DNA of 12,897 nt from Boseongicola sp. SB0675_bin_26 (GTDB lineage: Bacteria; Pseudomonadota; Alphaproteobacteria; Rhodobacterales; Rhodobacteraceae). Position 1 is the first letter of the stretch; every line of letters begins with the position of its first letter. Position numbers and translations under genes: made by a program. The DNA is taken from contig VYCX01000277.1 of the NCBI GenBank assembly GCA_009843725.1, positions 1 through 12,897 of the forward strand, given 5' to 3'. The notes under the pieces were generated by a model that saw only the letters and a program-made list of their open reading frames with translations, ran no database searches and was not told where the DNA came from. Shown piece by piece: positions 7,439 to 12,897 of the stretch.

Positions 7439-8093
7439 GCCCGCGACGCTCGATCCTGCCGGCGTCCTCGGCGACCAGGAGAGCCTCGACGCGCTGGACG
7501 CCGAGATCGCGCGCGTGCGGGATAGGGAGGAACGGCTCGCGCTGCGGCGGCTGCACAGGGTCGGCTATTTTCGGTTCCGGTGGACCAACGGCGAGTTCGC
7601 CGAATTGTTCGCGAAGGTGTTCCTGGCCGAACCGCGGCGACCCTCGACCCTTGCCCGTCTCGAAGCGCGACGCGAGGCGCAGTACGCCGGCCGCCGCGCG
7701 AGGGACGCCCGGCGCAAGGCCATCCTCGGGGGGTTCGTGGTCGCACAGTGCCGGCACAAGCCTGACGTGCATGGCGAGCTCGTCCCGGACATCCGGGAGT
7801 GGTTGCTGTCGCACCGGAGCCCGGAGGTGGGCGCGCGGAACGTCGAGGCGCTGTCGGGGTTTCTTGCGGATCCCGAGTTCAAGGGGCTCGTCGCCCCGCC
7901 GGCGAACACGAAGAAGGCCAGACGCGAACGCACTCACCGGCTGATCCTGCTCGGCGCCTGGGTGCTCGCACGGCGCGAAGGGCTGAAGAGGCTTCGGGAG
8001 CTCGTCGCTGACGAGCTCGCGCGCTTCCTCGAGCAGGGCCAGCGCGTGGAGCGGCACAAGGCGTTGCTCAAGGACGTGCTGGATCAGGCATGA
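7428..8093 (+). CDS. Possible relaxosome accessory / mobilisation protein (TraD/MobC-like)
   Basis: The product is 221 residues, soluble, helical and rich in Arg and Leu. Residues about 15-45 are a charged helix (ARVRDREERLALRRLHR). Residues about 89-107, RRARDARRKAILGGFVVAQ, resemble the basic-plus-LGG motif of small TraD/MobC mobilisation proteins of alphaproteobacterial plasmids. A final helical region is also charged. Such proteins bind near oriT and help the relaxase; that role is inferred here. It overlaps traF by 11 bases and is the last gene of the + strand block, facing the - strand block across 86 bases. ATG 7428 lacks a strong ribosome site, consistent with coupling to traF. The match rests on one short motif and is not secure. 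Confidence 0.45.
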   Translation: MATEPATLDPAGVLGDQESLDALDAEIARVRDREERLALRRLHRVGYFRFRWTNGEFAELFAKVFLAEPRRPSTLARLEARREAQYAGRRARDARRKAILGGFVVAQCRHKPDVHGELVPDIREWLLSHRSPEVGARNVEALSGFLADPEFKGLVAPPANTKKARRERTHRLILLGAWVLARREGLKRLRELVADELARFLEQGQRVERHKALLKDVLDQA

Positions 8094-8179
8094 CTTGTGA
8101 CCTCCCTGCCCCCTTGCATCAAGATCGTTGTCGGCACCACGGCCCGAATCACCACGGCTGGCAAATCGCCCTTGCGGGT
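8094..8179. other. Convergent intergenic gap with a 9-bp direct repeat
   Basis: This 86-base gap separates the end of the transfer block from the end of the - strand block. It contains CACCACGGC twice (8135-8143 and 8150-8158). I looked for a bidirectional terminator and saw no clear GC stem with a T run. Confidence 0.3.
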
Positions 8180-8515
8180 TCACCTGTCCCTTGGCAGTCG
8201 CTCCTCAAGGATGGCCTCTATGCGCGCCAAGCCCTTCGCGAGATCGGCAATGGCGGCACGGTTTTCGGCGATCCCCTCCCGGTTGACGGCGATCTCTGCT
8301 CGGATCCCGGTCTCGACGGATTGGATCTCCGTGGCAAGGTAGCCTGCGGTGGCAAGCCCCAGCACGAAAAGGCCGCCGATCGCCCACTTGAACATGGACA
8401 GCTCACCGCTGCGATCATTGCCGGAGCGGTTCGCGTGCGCTTCGAGCCGCTTCTCGATCCAGTCCATCTGCTCCGGCGTGAAGCCATGCCGAGCTGATTC
8501 TGTCGTGTCGGCCAA
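8180..8515 (-). CDS. Small single-span membrane protein with C-terminal coiled coil
   Basis: The product is 111 residues from the preferred start. It has a polar N-terminus containing FTPEQMDWIEKRLEAHANR, one hydrophobic span (about residues 40-57, FKWAIGGLFVLGLATAGYL), then a C-terminal helix with regularly spaced Ile/Leu (IAVNREGIAENRAAIADLAK), suggesting a coiled coil. I do not recognise the family; small holin-like or phage XhlA-type proteins have a broadly similar plan, but no specific match is claimed. TTG 8515 is preferred because GGAGGA lies seven bases upstream. ATG 8542 and TTG 8569 are longer in-frame options with weaker ribosome sites. It is the last gene of the - strand block. 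Confidence 0.6.
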   Translation of the reverse strand: MADTTESARHGFTPEQMDWIEKRLEAHANRSGNDRSGELSMFKWAIGGLFVLGLATAGYLATEIQSVETGIRAEIAVNREGIAENRAAIADLAKGLARIEAILEERLPRDR

Positions 8516-8521
8516 GGCCTT

Positions 8522-8527
8522 TCCTCC
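8522..8527 (-). promoter_or_regulatory. Ribosome binding site deciding a TTG start
   Basis: On the minus strand GGAGGA (complement of TCCTCC) precedes the TTG at 8515 by about six bases. It is the only strong Shine-Dalgarno match near the candidate starts of this gene, favouring TTG 8515 over ATG 8542. Confidence 0.5.
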
Positions 8528-8721
8528 ATCTGCACGGTTCATCCTATTTGCGCAGACATTGTTCTGCAAGGCGGGGCGCAGATTTCCTCGAACAGGTTCG
8601 ACCCGGGACAGTCAAAGGGCGCTGCAGAGGGACGTGCTCGGAAACGACGCCCGATCGACATGCAAGGCATGGCCACAACACTGCCCGGCAGTATCCTGGA
8701 ATTGCCAACGACGCTTGAAAC

Positions 8722-9183
8722 TCAGGGAATGATCCAACGAGTGCAATGGTCATTCAGGCAGATGCGCTCATCGATTATCTCTGGATAAGCCCCCTGACCC
8801 ACACCCCCTGGTTCCGGTTGCTGAGCCATGGGTTCCACGGTTCCACAGACGTTTGTGTCAATGCTCTTCTTCACTTCTCCAAGAAGGTCCTTCGCCAGTC
8901 CAAAGGTCTCATAATAGCTTAGCTCTTCTGCGATCCTTTGCAGATCACCCTTGCAGCGTTTGATCAAATTGGGATCTTTCCATCCCCCGTCTGACGGAAC
9001 ACCTGTCAGCACACTCGTGTACTGATCTACAATAATTTCGAATACTGAAGCCGCTTCGATATTCCTGATGGACTTCAATGTGATGTCGCTGATCATTGTT
9101 GCTGTGCAGGCAATGTATACGGTGATTGCTCCAAGAATTATCGTGACAATCAACTCCACATACGGCAGCCAATGGCTTCTCAT
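8722..9183 (-). CDS. Hypothetical membrane-anchored protein, AT-richer than neighbours
   Basis: The product is 153 residues. Residues about 6-30 (YVELIVTIILGAITVYIAC) form one N-terminal membrane span. They are followed by a helical, mostly soluble domain and a C-terminal tail with Pro/Gln/Gly (PMAQQPEPGGVGQGAYP) and several cysteines. I do not recognise it. Its codon use is clearly less GC-biased than the transfer genes, suggesting a different origin. It lies 121 bases downstream of the AbiEii gene on the same strand and about 206 bases upstream of the next small membrane protein. It could be read from the AbiE transcript or from its own promoter; no clear promoter was identified. ATG 9183 is the first start and has only a weak ribosome site. 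Confidence 0.6.
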   Translation of the reverse strand: MRSHWLPYVELIVTIILGAITVYIACTATMISDITLKSIRNIEAASVFEIIVDQYTSVLTGVPSDGGWKDPNLIKRCKGDLQRIAEELSYYETFGLAKDLLGEVKKSIDTNVCGTVEPMAQQPEPGGVGQGAYPEIIDERICLNDHCTRWIIP

Positions 9184-9252
9184 AGGTCTGTCAGTCCCAC
9201 TTTTTGAAATTCAGTGCAATTTTTCTTCGTTCATGATCGCTCTACTCGATGA

Positions 9253-9270
9253 TCCCAAAGGTCCCAAAGG
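9253..9270. repeat. Tandem 9-bp repeat downstream of abiEii
   Basis: TCCCAAAGG occurs twice in direct succession (9253-9261 and 9262-9270) in the 121-base gap between the AbiEii stop and the hypothetical membrane gene. No function is evident. Confidence 0.35.
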
Positions 9271-9304
9271 ATTTCAGATTCTCCCGGTCTCGACGCCGAG
9301 TTCG

Positions 9305-11104
9305 TCAGGAAACTTCTGGGGTGGCGATCGAGGAGTCGGCTGTCATCCGCTCGATTCCACGCGATCTTGCCAAGGCCGCGTGCAGCTTGTTCCATGGCGC
9401 TGGCCCGGGAACGCTTTCGGACATCAGCGACTTGAGGGTTTCGGCCGCCCGGGTCTGGGCGGCCTGGTCCTGCGGGGGGTCCTTGGAGGGTCCCTTGCCG
9501 AGAGAGAGTTCCCTTAGCTCGCTGACGGTGAAATTCCGGTAGAGGCGCTGCAGCAGCTCCTCCTTCTCGAAGTCCTTGAGCCCGTCTGTACCCTTGGCCA
9601 GTTCGGCCGGCAGGGCCGCCCGCTCGGACCGGATCTTCTCGGCTTCAGGGACCGTGCCGTATTCGAGCGATCCGGCCACGTCTTGCGTGAAGCCCGCGCG
9701 GAGCGTGCCCTCGGAAGTCACCAGCAGCCTTGCCGCCGCCAGTTCCAGCCCGTCCGGCCGGATGTCCTCTCCTGAAAGGTGCTCCATGCCCTCGCGGACG
9801 GCCGCATCGTAGGCCTTCTGCTCCTTGATGGGCAGGGACGGCTTCCCCTCGAACCGGGCCTCGAGCTCGTGAATCAGCTCTCCGCCCGCCTTCTTCGTGG
9901 CCTTGACACGCAGGTCCGCCTCCGCGCGCTTTCGCGCGATTCCCTTCGCGCATTGCAAGACCGCGTGCTCGGAAACGTCCTGCCGGCGATCCGACGCGAC
10001 AAGGAGTTTCTCGATGCCTTCCAGGAGGTTGCCCCAATGGGACTGCCCTTCGGGGGCGATCCTTTCCGTTAGTGCGCAGGCCAGCCGGAGCGCCGTGTCG
10101 GGACGCTGGCGTGCCCGTTCCTCGGCCACCCGCGACCGGTCCTGCGCTTCGCGAACGATTCGCGCCCTCATCTGGAGCGTCGGACGCCGCTCTATCCGCC
10201 GTCGGGTTTCCTCGTCGACGTCCAGGTGGCGCGCGTCTGCGACTCCGTCATCGAGAACGGCGCCAAGGAACGCTTTCTCGCGGTCTGTGAGCTGAAACAT
10301 CGGCGCCAGCGCATTGCGGCACGTGCTGATGGTGTCGTCGAGCCAAGCCTGTCGGCCTCCGAAGGAATCCAGGTGTCCCGCGGGCAGGCATGGCTCCAAG
10401 CTTCCCTGGATGTCCTCGATGTTGCCGTTGATGCTGGACGGGGAGAGCTCCCGCCAGTCCAGGCGCCTGTCCGCGGCGCCGAGCGCCAGCGCCGCGACCC
10501 TGACCCGCGGCCAGTCAAAGTCGGGCATGCCGGCGATGGTTCGCGCGTCGAAGAGGTCGCGCGCCTTCTCCCGGGACAACAGGGCCGACAGCTTGCCACC
10601 CACGACCTCGCTCCTTTCGACGACCGGAATCTCCCTTGCACGACGCTCCCCGAGCGGCGCGGAGGTCAGCGTGTCGATCCCGAAGAACGGGGGCTGCTGG
10701 GCGTAGTTGACGTCAACGTGGAGCTGCGCATCGACGCCCTGCAAGTCCTCGTAGCCGAACACCCACCTGCCGCTGGTGCCCGACCTGGGATTCTGGATCA
10801 AGGAATATCCCTTGCCCTCCGTGATGCGGAGCGCCTGGTTCTCGAACGCGGGCCTCTCCTCCTCGATGCGGACGCTGCCACCCCGGCCCATGTAGTGGAT
10901 GTCGATGTCGAGGGACAGCCGGGGCAGGTCCGCGTGAAACGCGTTCAGCGCCGTCCCGCCGACAAGCGCCATGCGGGGGCCCATGAGCTCGTCGCCGGCG
11001 AAGCTCTCCAGGACGTCGTAAAGCCGGATCATCCGCTCGACCGGCTCCCTGGAAAAGCCGCGCTCGTCAGCAATCCAGAAGACCTCTTCCGCCGACAGCT
11101 TCAT
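9305..11104 (-). CDS. abiEii: AbiEii-type nucleotidyltransferase toxin with long C-terminal extension
   Basis: The product is 599 residues. It is the toxin of an AbiE type IV toxin-antitoxin / abortive infection system; the family transfers nucleotides and halts growth, often on phage infection. The nucleotidyltransferase core shows VGGTALNAF (Gly49-Gly50-Thr51), then RLSLDIDIHY with Asp66 and Asp68 as metal ligands, Lys171 in VVGGKLSAL and RDLFD at 182-186. Residues about 271-318 (LTDREKAFLGAVLDDG...) match the usual C-terminal end of this roughly 300-residue family. About 280 more residues follow, helical and charged, which I cannot assign. ATG 11104 overlaps the AbiEi stop (ATGA), as usual for coupled abiE genes; an in-frame GTG at 11125 is less likely. 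The family call is strong; the role of the extension is unknown. Confidence 0.85.
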   Translation of the reverse strand: MKLSAEEVFWIADERGFSREPVERMIRLYDVLESFAGDELMGPRMALVGGTALNAFHADLPRLSLDIDIHYMGRGGSVRIEEERPAFENQALRITEGKGYSLIQNPRSGTSGRWVFGYEDLQGVDAQLHVDVNYAQQPPFFGIDTLTSAPLGERRAREIPVVERSEVVGGKLSALLSREKARDLFDARTIAGMPDFDWPRVRVAALALGAADRRLDWRELSPSSINGNIEDIQGSLEPCLPAGHLDSFGGRQAWLDDTISTCRNALAPMFQLTDREKAFLGAVLDDGVADARHLDVDEETRRRIERRPTLQMRARIVREAQDRSRVAEERARQRPDTALRLACALTERIAPEGQSHWGNLLEGIEKLLVASDRRQDVSEHAVLQCAKGIARKRAEADLRVKATKKAGGELIHELEARFEGKPSLPIKEQKAYDAAVREGMEHLSGEDIRPDGLELAAARLLVTSEGTLRAGFTQDVAGSLEYGTVPEAEKIRSERAALPAELAKGTDGLKDFEKEELLQRLYRNFTVSELRELSLGKGPSKDPPQDQAAQTRAAETLKSLMSESVPGPAPWNKLHAALARSRGIERMTADSSIATPEVS

Positions 11105-11964
11105 TGCCACTGCCGGCGCGGCCACTCATGCGGAGGGAATCCCTGGCAGGTGGGATCGACGTCGTCGGTCGGAACGTACACGCGCCAGGGGCGGACAAGC
11201 GTCGCCCTGCCGGGACGCGCGCGAAGCCAGTACGAGTTCCAGTCCGGAAGCATCGCCCGCAGCCGGTCCAGCACCGGTTCCGGCACGTCCAGTTCCGATC
11301 GCCAGCTCTCCAGCCACCAGCCGACCACGCCTGCCAGCGAGCGGATGCCGAGAAGCTCCACGTAGTCGGCCACCTTGCCGGGATCGAAGCTCCTGAGGAT
11401 GTACGGCGCCGTTGCAAGCGCGTCGATGACCTCGTCCCTTCCGCAGGAACGGCCCGGGCGGTGCAGGACGTCAACGAGCGTGCGTTCAAACGCCGTGACC
11501 CTGACGGGAATTCCCGCCGGCTCCTTCCGGACGGTCAGGAAGTCCGTCTTCCCGGCGTCCACCAGCGCACGGTGAGGCTTGACGAACCTGCAGCGCCCGA
11601 ACGGGGTCTTCGCGAAGCCGGCGGGACCGTTGCTAATCACCTGCACTTCGGAAATGAACACCGAATACTGCATGCCGAACAGCCTGAGACCGGTGTGATA
11701 TCCCAGCACGCCGTCAGGGCGGTACCTGCTCGCGAGGACGTAGTCCGGCAACGACATCCGCCCCGGCGCGCTGCGGTTCGGAAGCGACGCGTACACGCCG
11801 CGGCGGAGCCGCGTGAGCCGTTCCGACGCGACGTGCTTCCGGAGCAGGCGACCGACGGGCGCCGAGTCCCCGGGCAGGTCCATGGCTGTGGCGAACTCGT
11901 CCCGCCTGAACACCGGATTGGCGTCCATGAAGGCGGTCGCCCGTTCCTGCAGTTTCGTTGCCAT
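11101..11964 (-). CDS. abiEi: AbiEi family antitoxin with N-terminal winged HTH
   Basis: The product is 287 residues. Residues about 1-62 form a winged helix-turn-helix (VFRRDEFATAM ... LRRGVYASLP). A larger C-terminal domain carries the AbiEi hallmarks: GYHTGLRLFG (about 90-100) and FERTLVDVLHRPGR. AbiEi proteins repress their own operon and neutralise AbiEii without direct protein contact (type IV antitoxin). ATG 11964 is chosen because GGAG lies about six bases upstream and the wHTH begins there; the frame stays open to 12105, but those extra residues look noncoding. The gene directly precedes and overlaps abiEii by four bases. Palindromes upstream (12018-12048) are candidate binding sites. 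Confidence 0.85.
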   Translation of the reverse strand: MATKLQERATAFMDANPVFRRDEFATAMDLPGDSAPVGRLLRKHVASERLTRLRRGVYASLPNRSAPGRMSLPDYVLASRYRPDGVLGYHTGLRLFGMQYSVFISEVQVISNGPAGFAKTPFGRCRFVKPHRALVDAGKTDFLTVRKEPAGIPVRVTAFERTLVDVLHRPGRSCGRDEVIDALATAPYILRSFDPGKVADYVELLGIRSLAGVVGWWLESWRSELDVPEPVLDRLRAMLPDWNSYWLRARPGRATLVRPWRVYVPTDDVDPTCQGFPPHEWPRRQWQ

Positions 11965-12017
11965 CGTCCTCTCCGCACTCGCGGCAAGACTACAGGGTTT
12001 CAAACGCAAATGCACTA

Positions 12018-12048
12018 CCGATCGGCAAACTTTGGTCATTCGAATAAC
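12018..12048. promoter_or_regulatory. Candidate AbiEi operator: two palindromes 20 bp apart
   Basis: The 106-base AT-richer gap between the NADAR stop and abiEi contains CCGATCGG (12018-12025, perfect palindrome) and GTCATTCGAATAAC (12035-12048, palindromic apart from one mismatched pair, with ATTCGAAT at its centre). Their centres are 20 bp apart, about two helical turns. AbiEi proteins are known to bind inverted repeats in their own promoters, so this pair is a plausible operator. I could not identify convincing -35/-10 boxes. Confidence 0.35.
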
Positions 12049-12070
12049 GTTGGGCCATTTCTCCTTGTAG

Positions 12071-12715
12071 TCAAATGGGAGACAGCATTGACGCAAGATA
12101 TTCAAAGTCTGACGCTGCTGCTTGAAGTGCGCCTCTAGCGTTCAAACTGAGAAATTCCGCAAAGGCACGTGCTTGGCAGTTGACTTGTTTCGTCGGATTG
12201 AACTCAATATCTGTGAAGGCATCATAGTGTACCTTTTCCGTAATCCAGCTGGAATGTCGCTCCAGCGCTCTGATATAGAGCCAGTCGTAAAACGCGTTCT
12301 TTGGCGACAGAGGATAGTTCTCACCTTGCAGTCGAAATCCAGTGATCATGCCTTTGCTGTTCTCGCGTATGAACCGCTTCGCATCGCGAGGCACGAAGTC
12401 AAAAATTTCTGGATATGGTCCGCCGCTTTCAAAAACCTTAGAGCCCTGATAGACGCTCTCTAACGGGAGCTCGTCAGCTCCAATCTCTATCTTGAGGCTA
12501 AACGCACTCAGTCGCTTTCCTAGCTCCTCCTCTGATTTAGACGATATTTCCAAAATTCGTTGAATGCCATTTCGCATTGCCTTTTTGTGTAGCGACATGA
12601 TGTTCTTTTTCTTTTGGACCTCAGAGAAACCGGAAGCCCAAGAAAAGTCAAAGGAGCGCTCTTCAACAAGGGCCTTTCCATGGTAGGATGGCAGAAACAC
12701 AGGGCGGCTGGCCAT
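12071..12715 (-). CDS. DarT1-associated NADAR antitoxin
   Basis: The product is 214 residues and resembles the DarT1-associated NADAR antitoxin family along its length. It begins with RPVFLPS and an SxxKKxxIxSLH-like helix. The NADAR signature YQGSKVFESGGPYPEIFDF runs from residue 89. It is followed by FYDWLYIRAL (142-151), FTDIEFNP (167-174) and NCQARA (179-184). NADAR proteins hydrolyse N-glycosidic ADP-ribose linkages; in this pairing the antitoxin is understood to remove ADP-ribose from guanine in DNA, reversing DarT. ATG 12715 directly abuts the upstream DarT-like stop at 12716-12718, so translation is probably coupled. The base composition is AT-richer than the transfer genes. The family assignment is confident, though made by eye. 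Confidence 0.85.
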   Translation of the reverse strand: MASRPVFLPSYHGKALVEERSFDFSWASGFSEVQKKKNIMSLHKKAMRNGIQRILEISSKSEEELGKRLSAFSLKIEIGADELPLESVYQGSKVFESGGPYPEIFDFVPRDAKRFIRENSKGMITGFRLQGENYPLSPKNAFYDWLYIRALERHSSWITEKVHYDAFTDIEFNPTKQVNCQARAFAEFLSLNARGALQAAASDFEYLASMLSPI

Positions 12716-12897
12716 CTACCACAAACGTTCGATAAATTGAAGAGGTACAGCGTTTGGCACCAAGATTTCGATTCTCTCCGCTGCCCGGAGGCGCCGTTGA
12801 ATCGCAAAGTCGCACCAGTTGGTTCGCGTATACAAAACTTGTAAAAGGCTTATCCCCTTAGCACAGGTGGTCCCACATCTTGTGCCTGAGGGGGTTG
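12716..12897 (-). CDS. darT: 3' end of a DarT-type DNA ADP-ribosyltransferase toxin (partial)
   Basis: Reading the minus strand from the window edge, one frame stays open for about 59 codons and stops at TAG (12718-12716), immediately before the NADAR start. The residues TNWCDFAIQRRLRAAERIEI followed by LVPNAVPLQFIERLW resemble the C-terminal end of DarT (DUF4433) toxins, which finish with a charged helix and an 'AExLVP..VP..I' segment. DarT modifies DNA with ADP-ribose from NAD+, and its gene normally precedes the antitoxin gene. The catalytic region lies outside the window, so the call rests on this short stretch and on the NADAR partner. Confidence 0.65.
   Translation of the reverse strand, partial: TPSGTRCGTTCAKGISLLQVLYTRTNWCDFAIQRRLRAAERIEILVPNAVPLQFIERLW

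Noticed and set aside
8094..8179. Bidirectional terminator or oriT between the convergent blocks
   Set aside because: Only a 9-bp direct repeat is visible; no inverted repeat with a T tract and no recognisable nick-site consensus.
11965..12105. N-terminal extension of AbiEi to the upstream start at 12105
   Set aside because: The extra 47 residues have no similarity to AbiEi, cover the palindromic intergenic region, and a better ribosome site precedes ATG 11964.
11104..12138. Plus-strand ORF of 344 codons, and another at 10226-11365
   Set aside because: Both lie antisense to the clearly recognisable AbiEi and AbiEii genes and have shadow-like composition.
12520..12807. Minus-strand ORF of 95 codons overlapping the NADAR start
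   Set aside because: It is out of frame with both NADAR and the DarT-like end, each of which matches a known family.

Overview
The window looks like part of a conjugative element (plasmid or integrative conjugative element) from a GC-rich bacterium, most likely an alphaproteobacterium. I infer this from the strong G/C preference at third codon positions and from a TraB/TraG/TraF-type transfer set resembling those of rhizobial and related elements. No chromosomal housekeeping gene, rRNA, tRNA, CRISPR array or insertion sequence is visible.

Left block (1-8093, all + strand, closely packed). It holds the 3' end of an unrecognised gene; a cysteine-less primase-like protein with a Toprim domain; a TraB-like membrane protein with a C-terminal carbon-nitrogen hydrolase domain; a VirD4/TraG type IV coupling protein with a very long acidic tail ending in a helix-turn-helix-like module; an unrecognised basic protein; a compact TraF-type S26 peptidase; and a protein resembling relaxosome accessory (TraD/MobC-like) proteins. 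Most neighbours overlap by 4-14 bases, as expected of an operon. The exceptions are a 220-bp gap before traB, which has repeats and hairpins, and a 100-bp stretch after traG that reads like coding sequence in another frame. The relaxase, pilin and mating-pair genes are not in the window.

Right block (8180-12897, all - strand, convergent with the transfer genes). In transcription order it holds the 3' end of a DarT-type DNA ADP-ribosyltransferase toxin, a DarT1-associated NADAR antitoxin, the AbiE pair (AbiEi antitoxin and an AbiEii nucleotidyltransferase about twice the usual length), and two small single-membrane-span proteins of unknown function. This is a cargo or defence module of two toxin-antitoxin systems. 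Its AT-richer parts (about 8720-9260 and 11990-12840) differ in composition from the transfer genes, suggesting separate acquisition.

The most unusual points are the coupling protein (variant Walker A motif, roughly 420-residue low-complexity tail, terminal HTH-like module), the possible frame break just after it, the long C-terminal extension on AbiEii, and the two orphan membrane proteins behind AbiE. All family names were assigned by reading the translated sequence by eye, without database searches.
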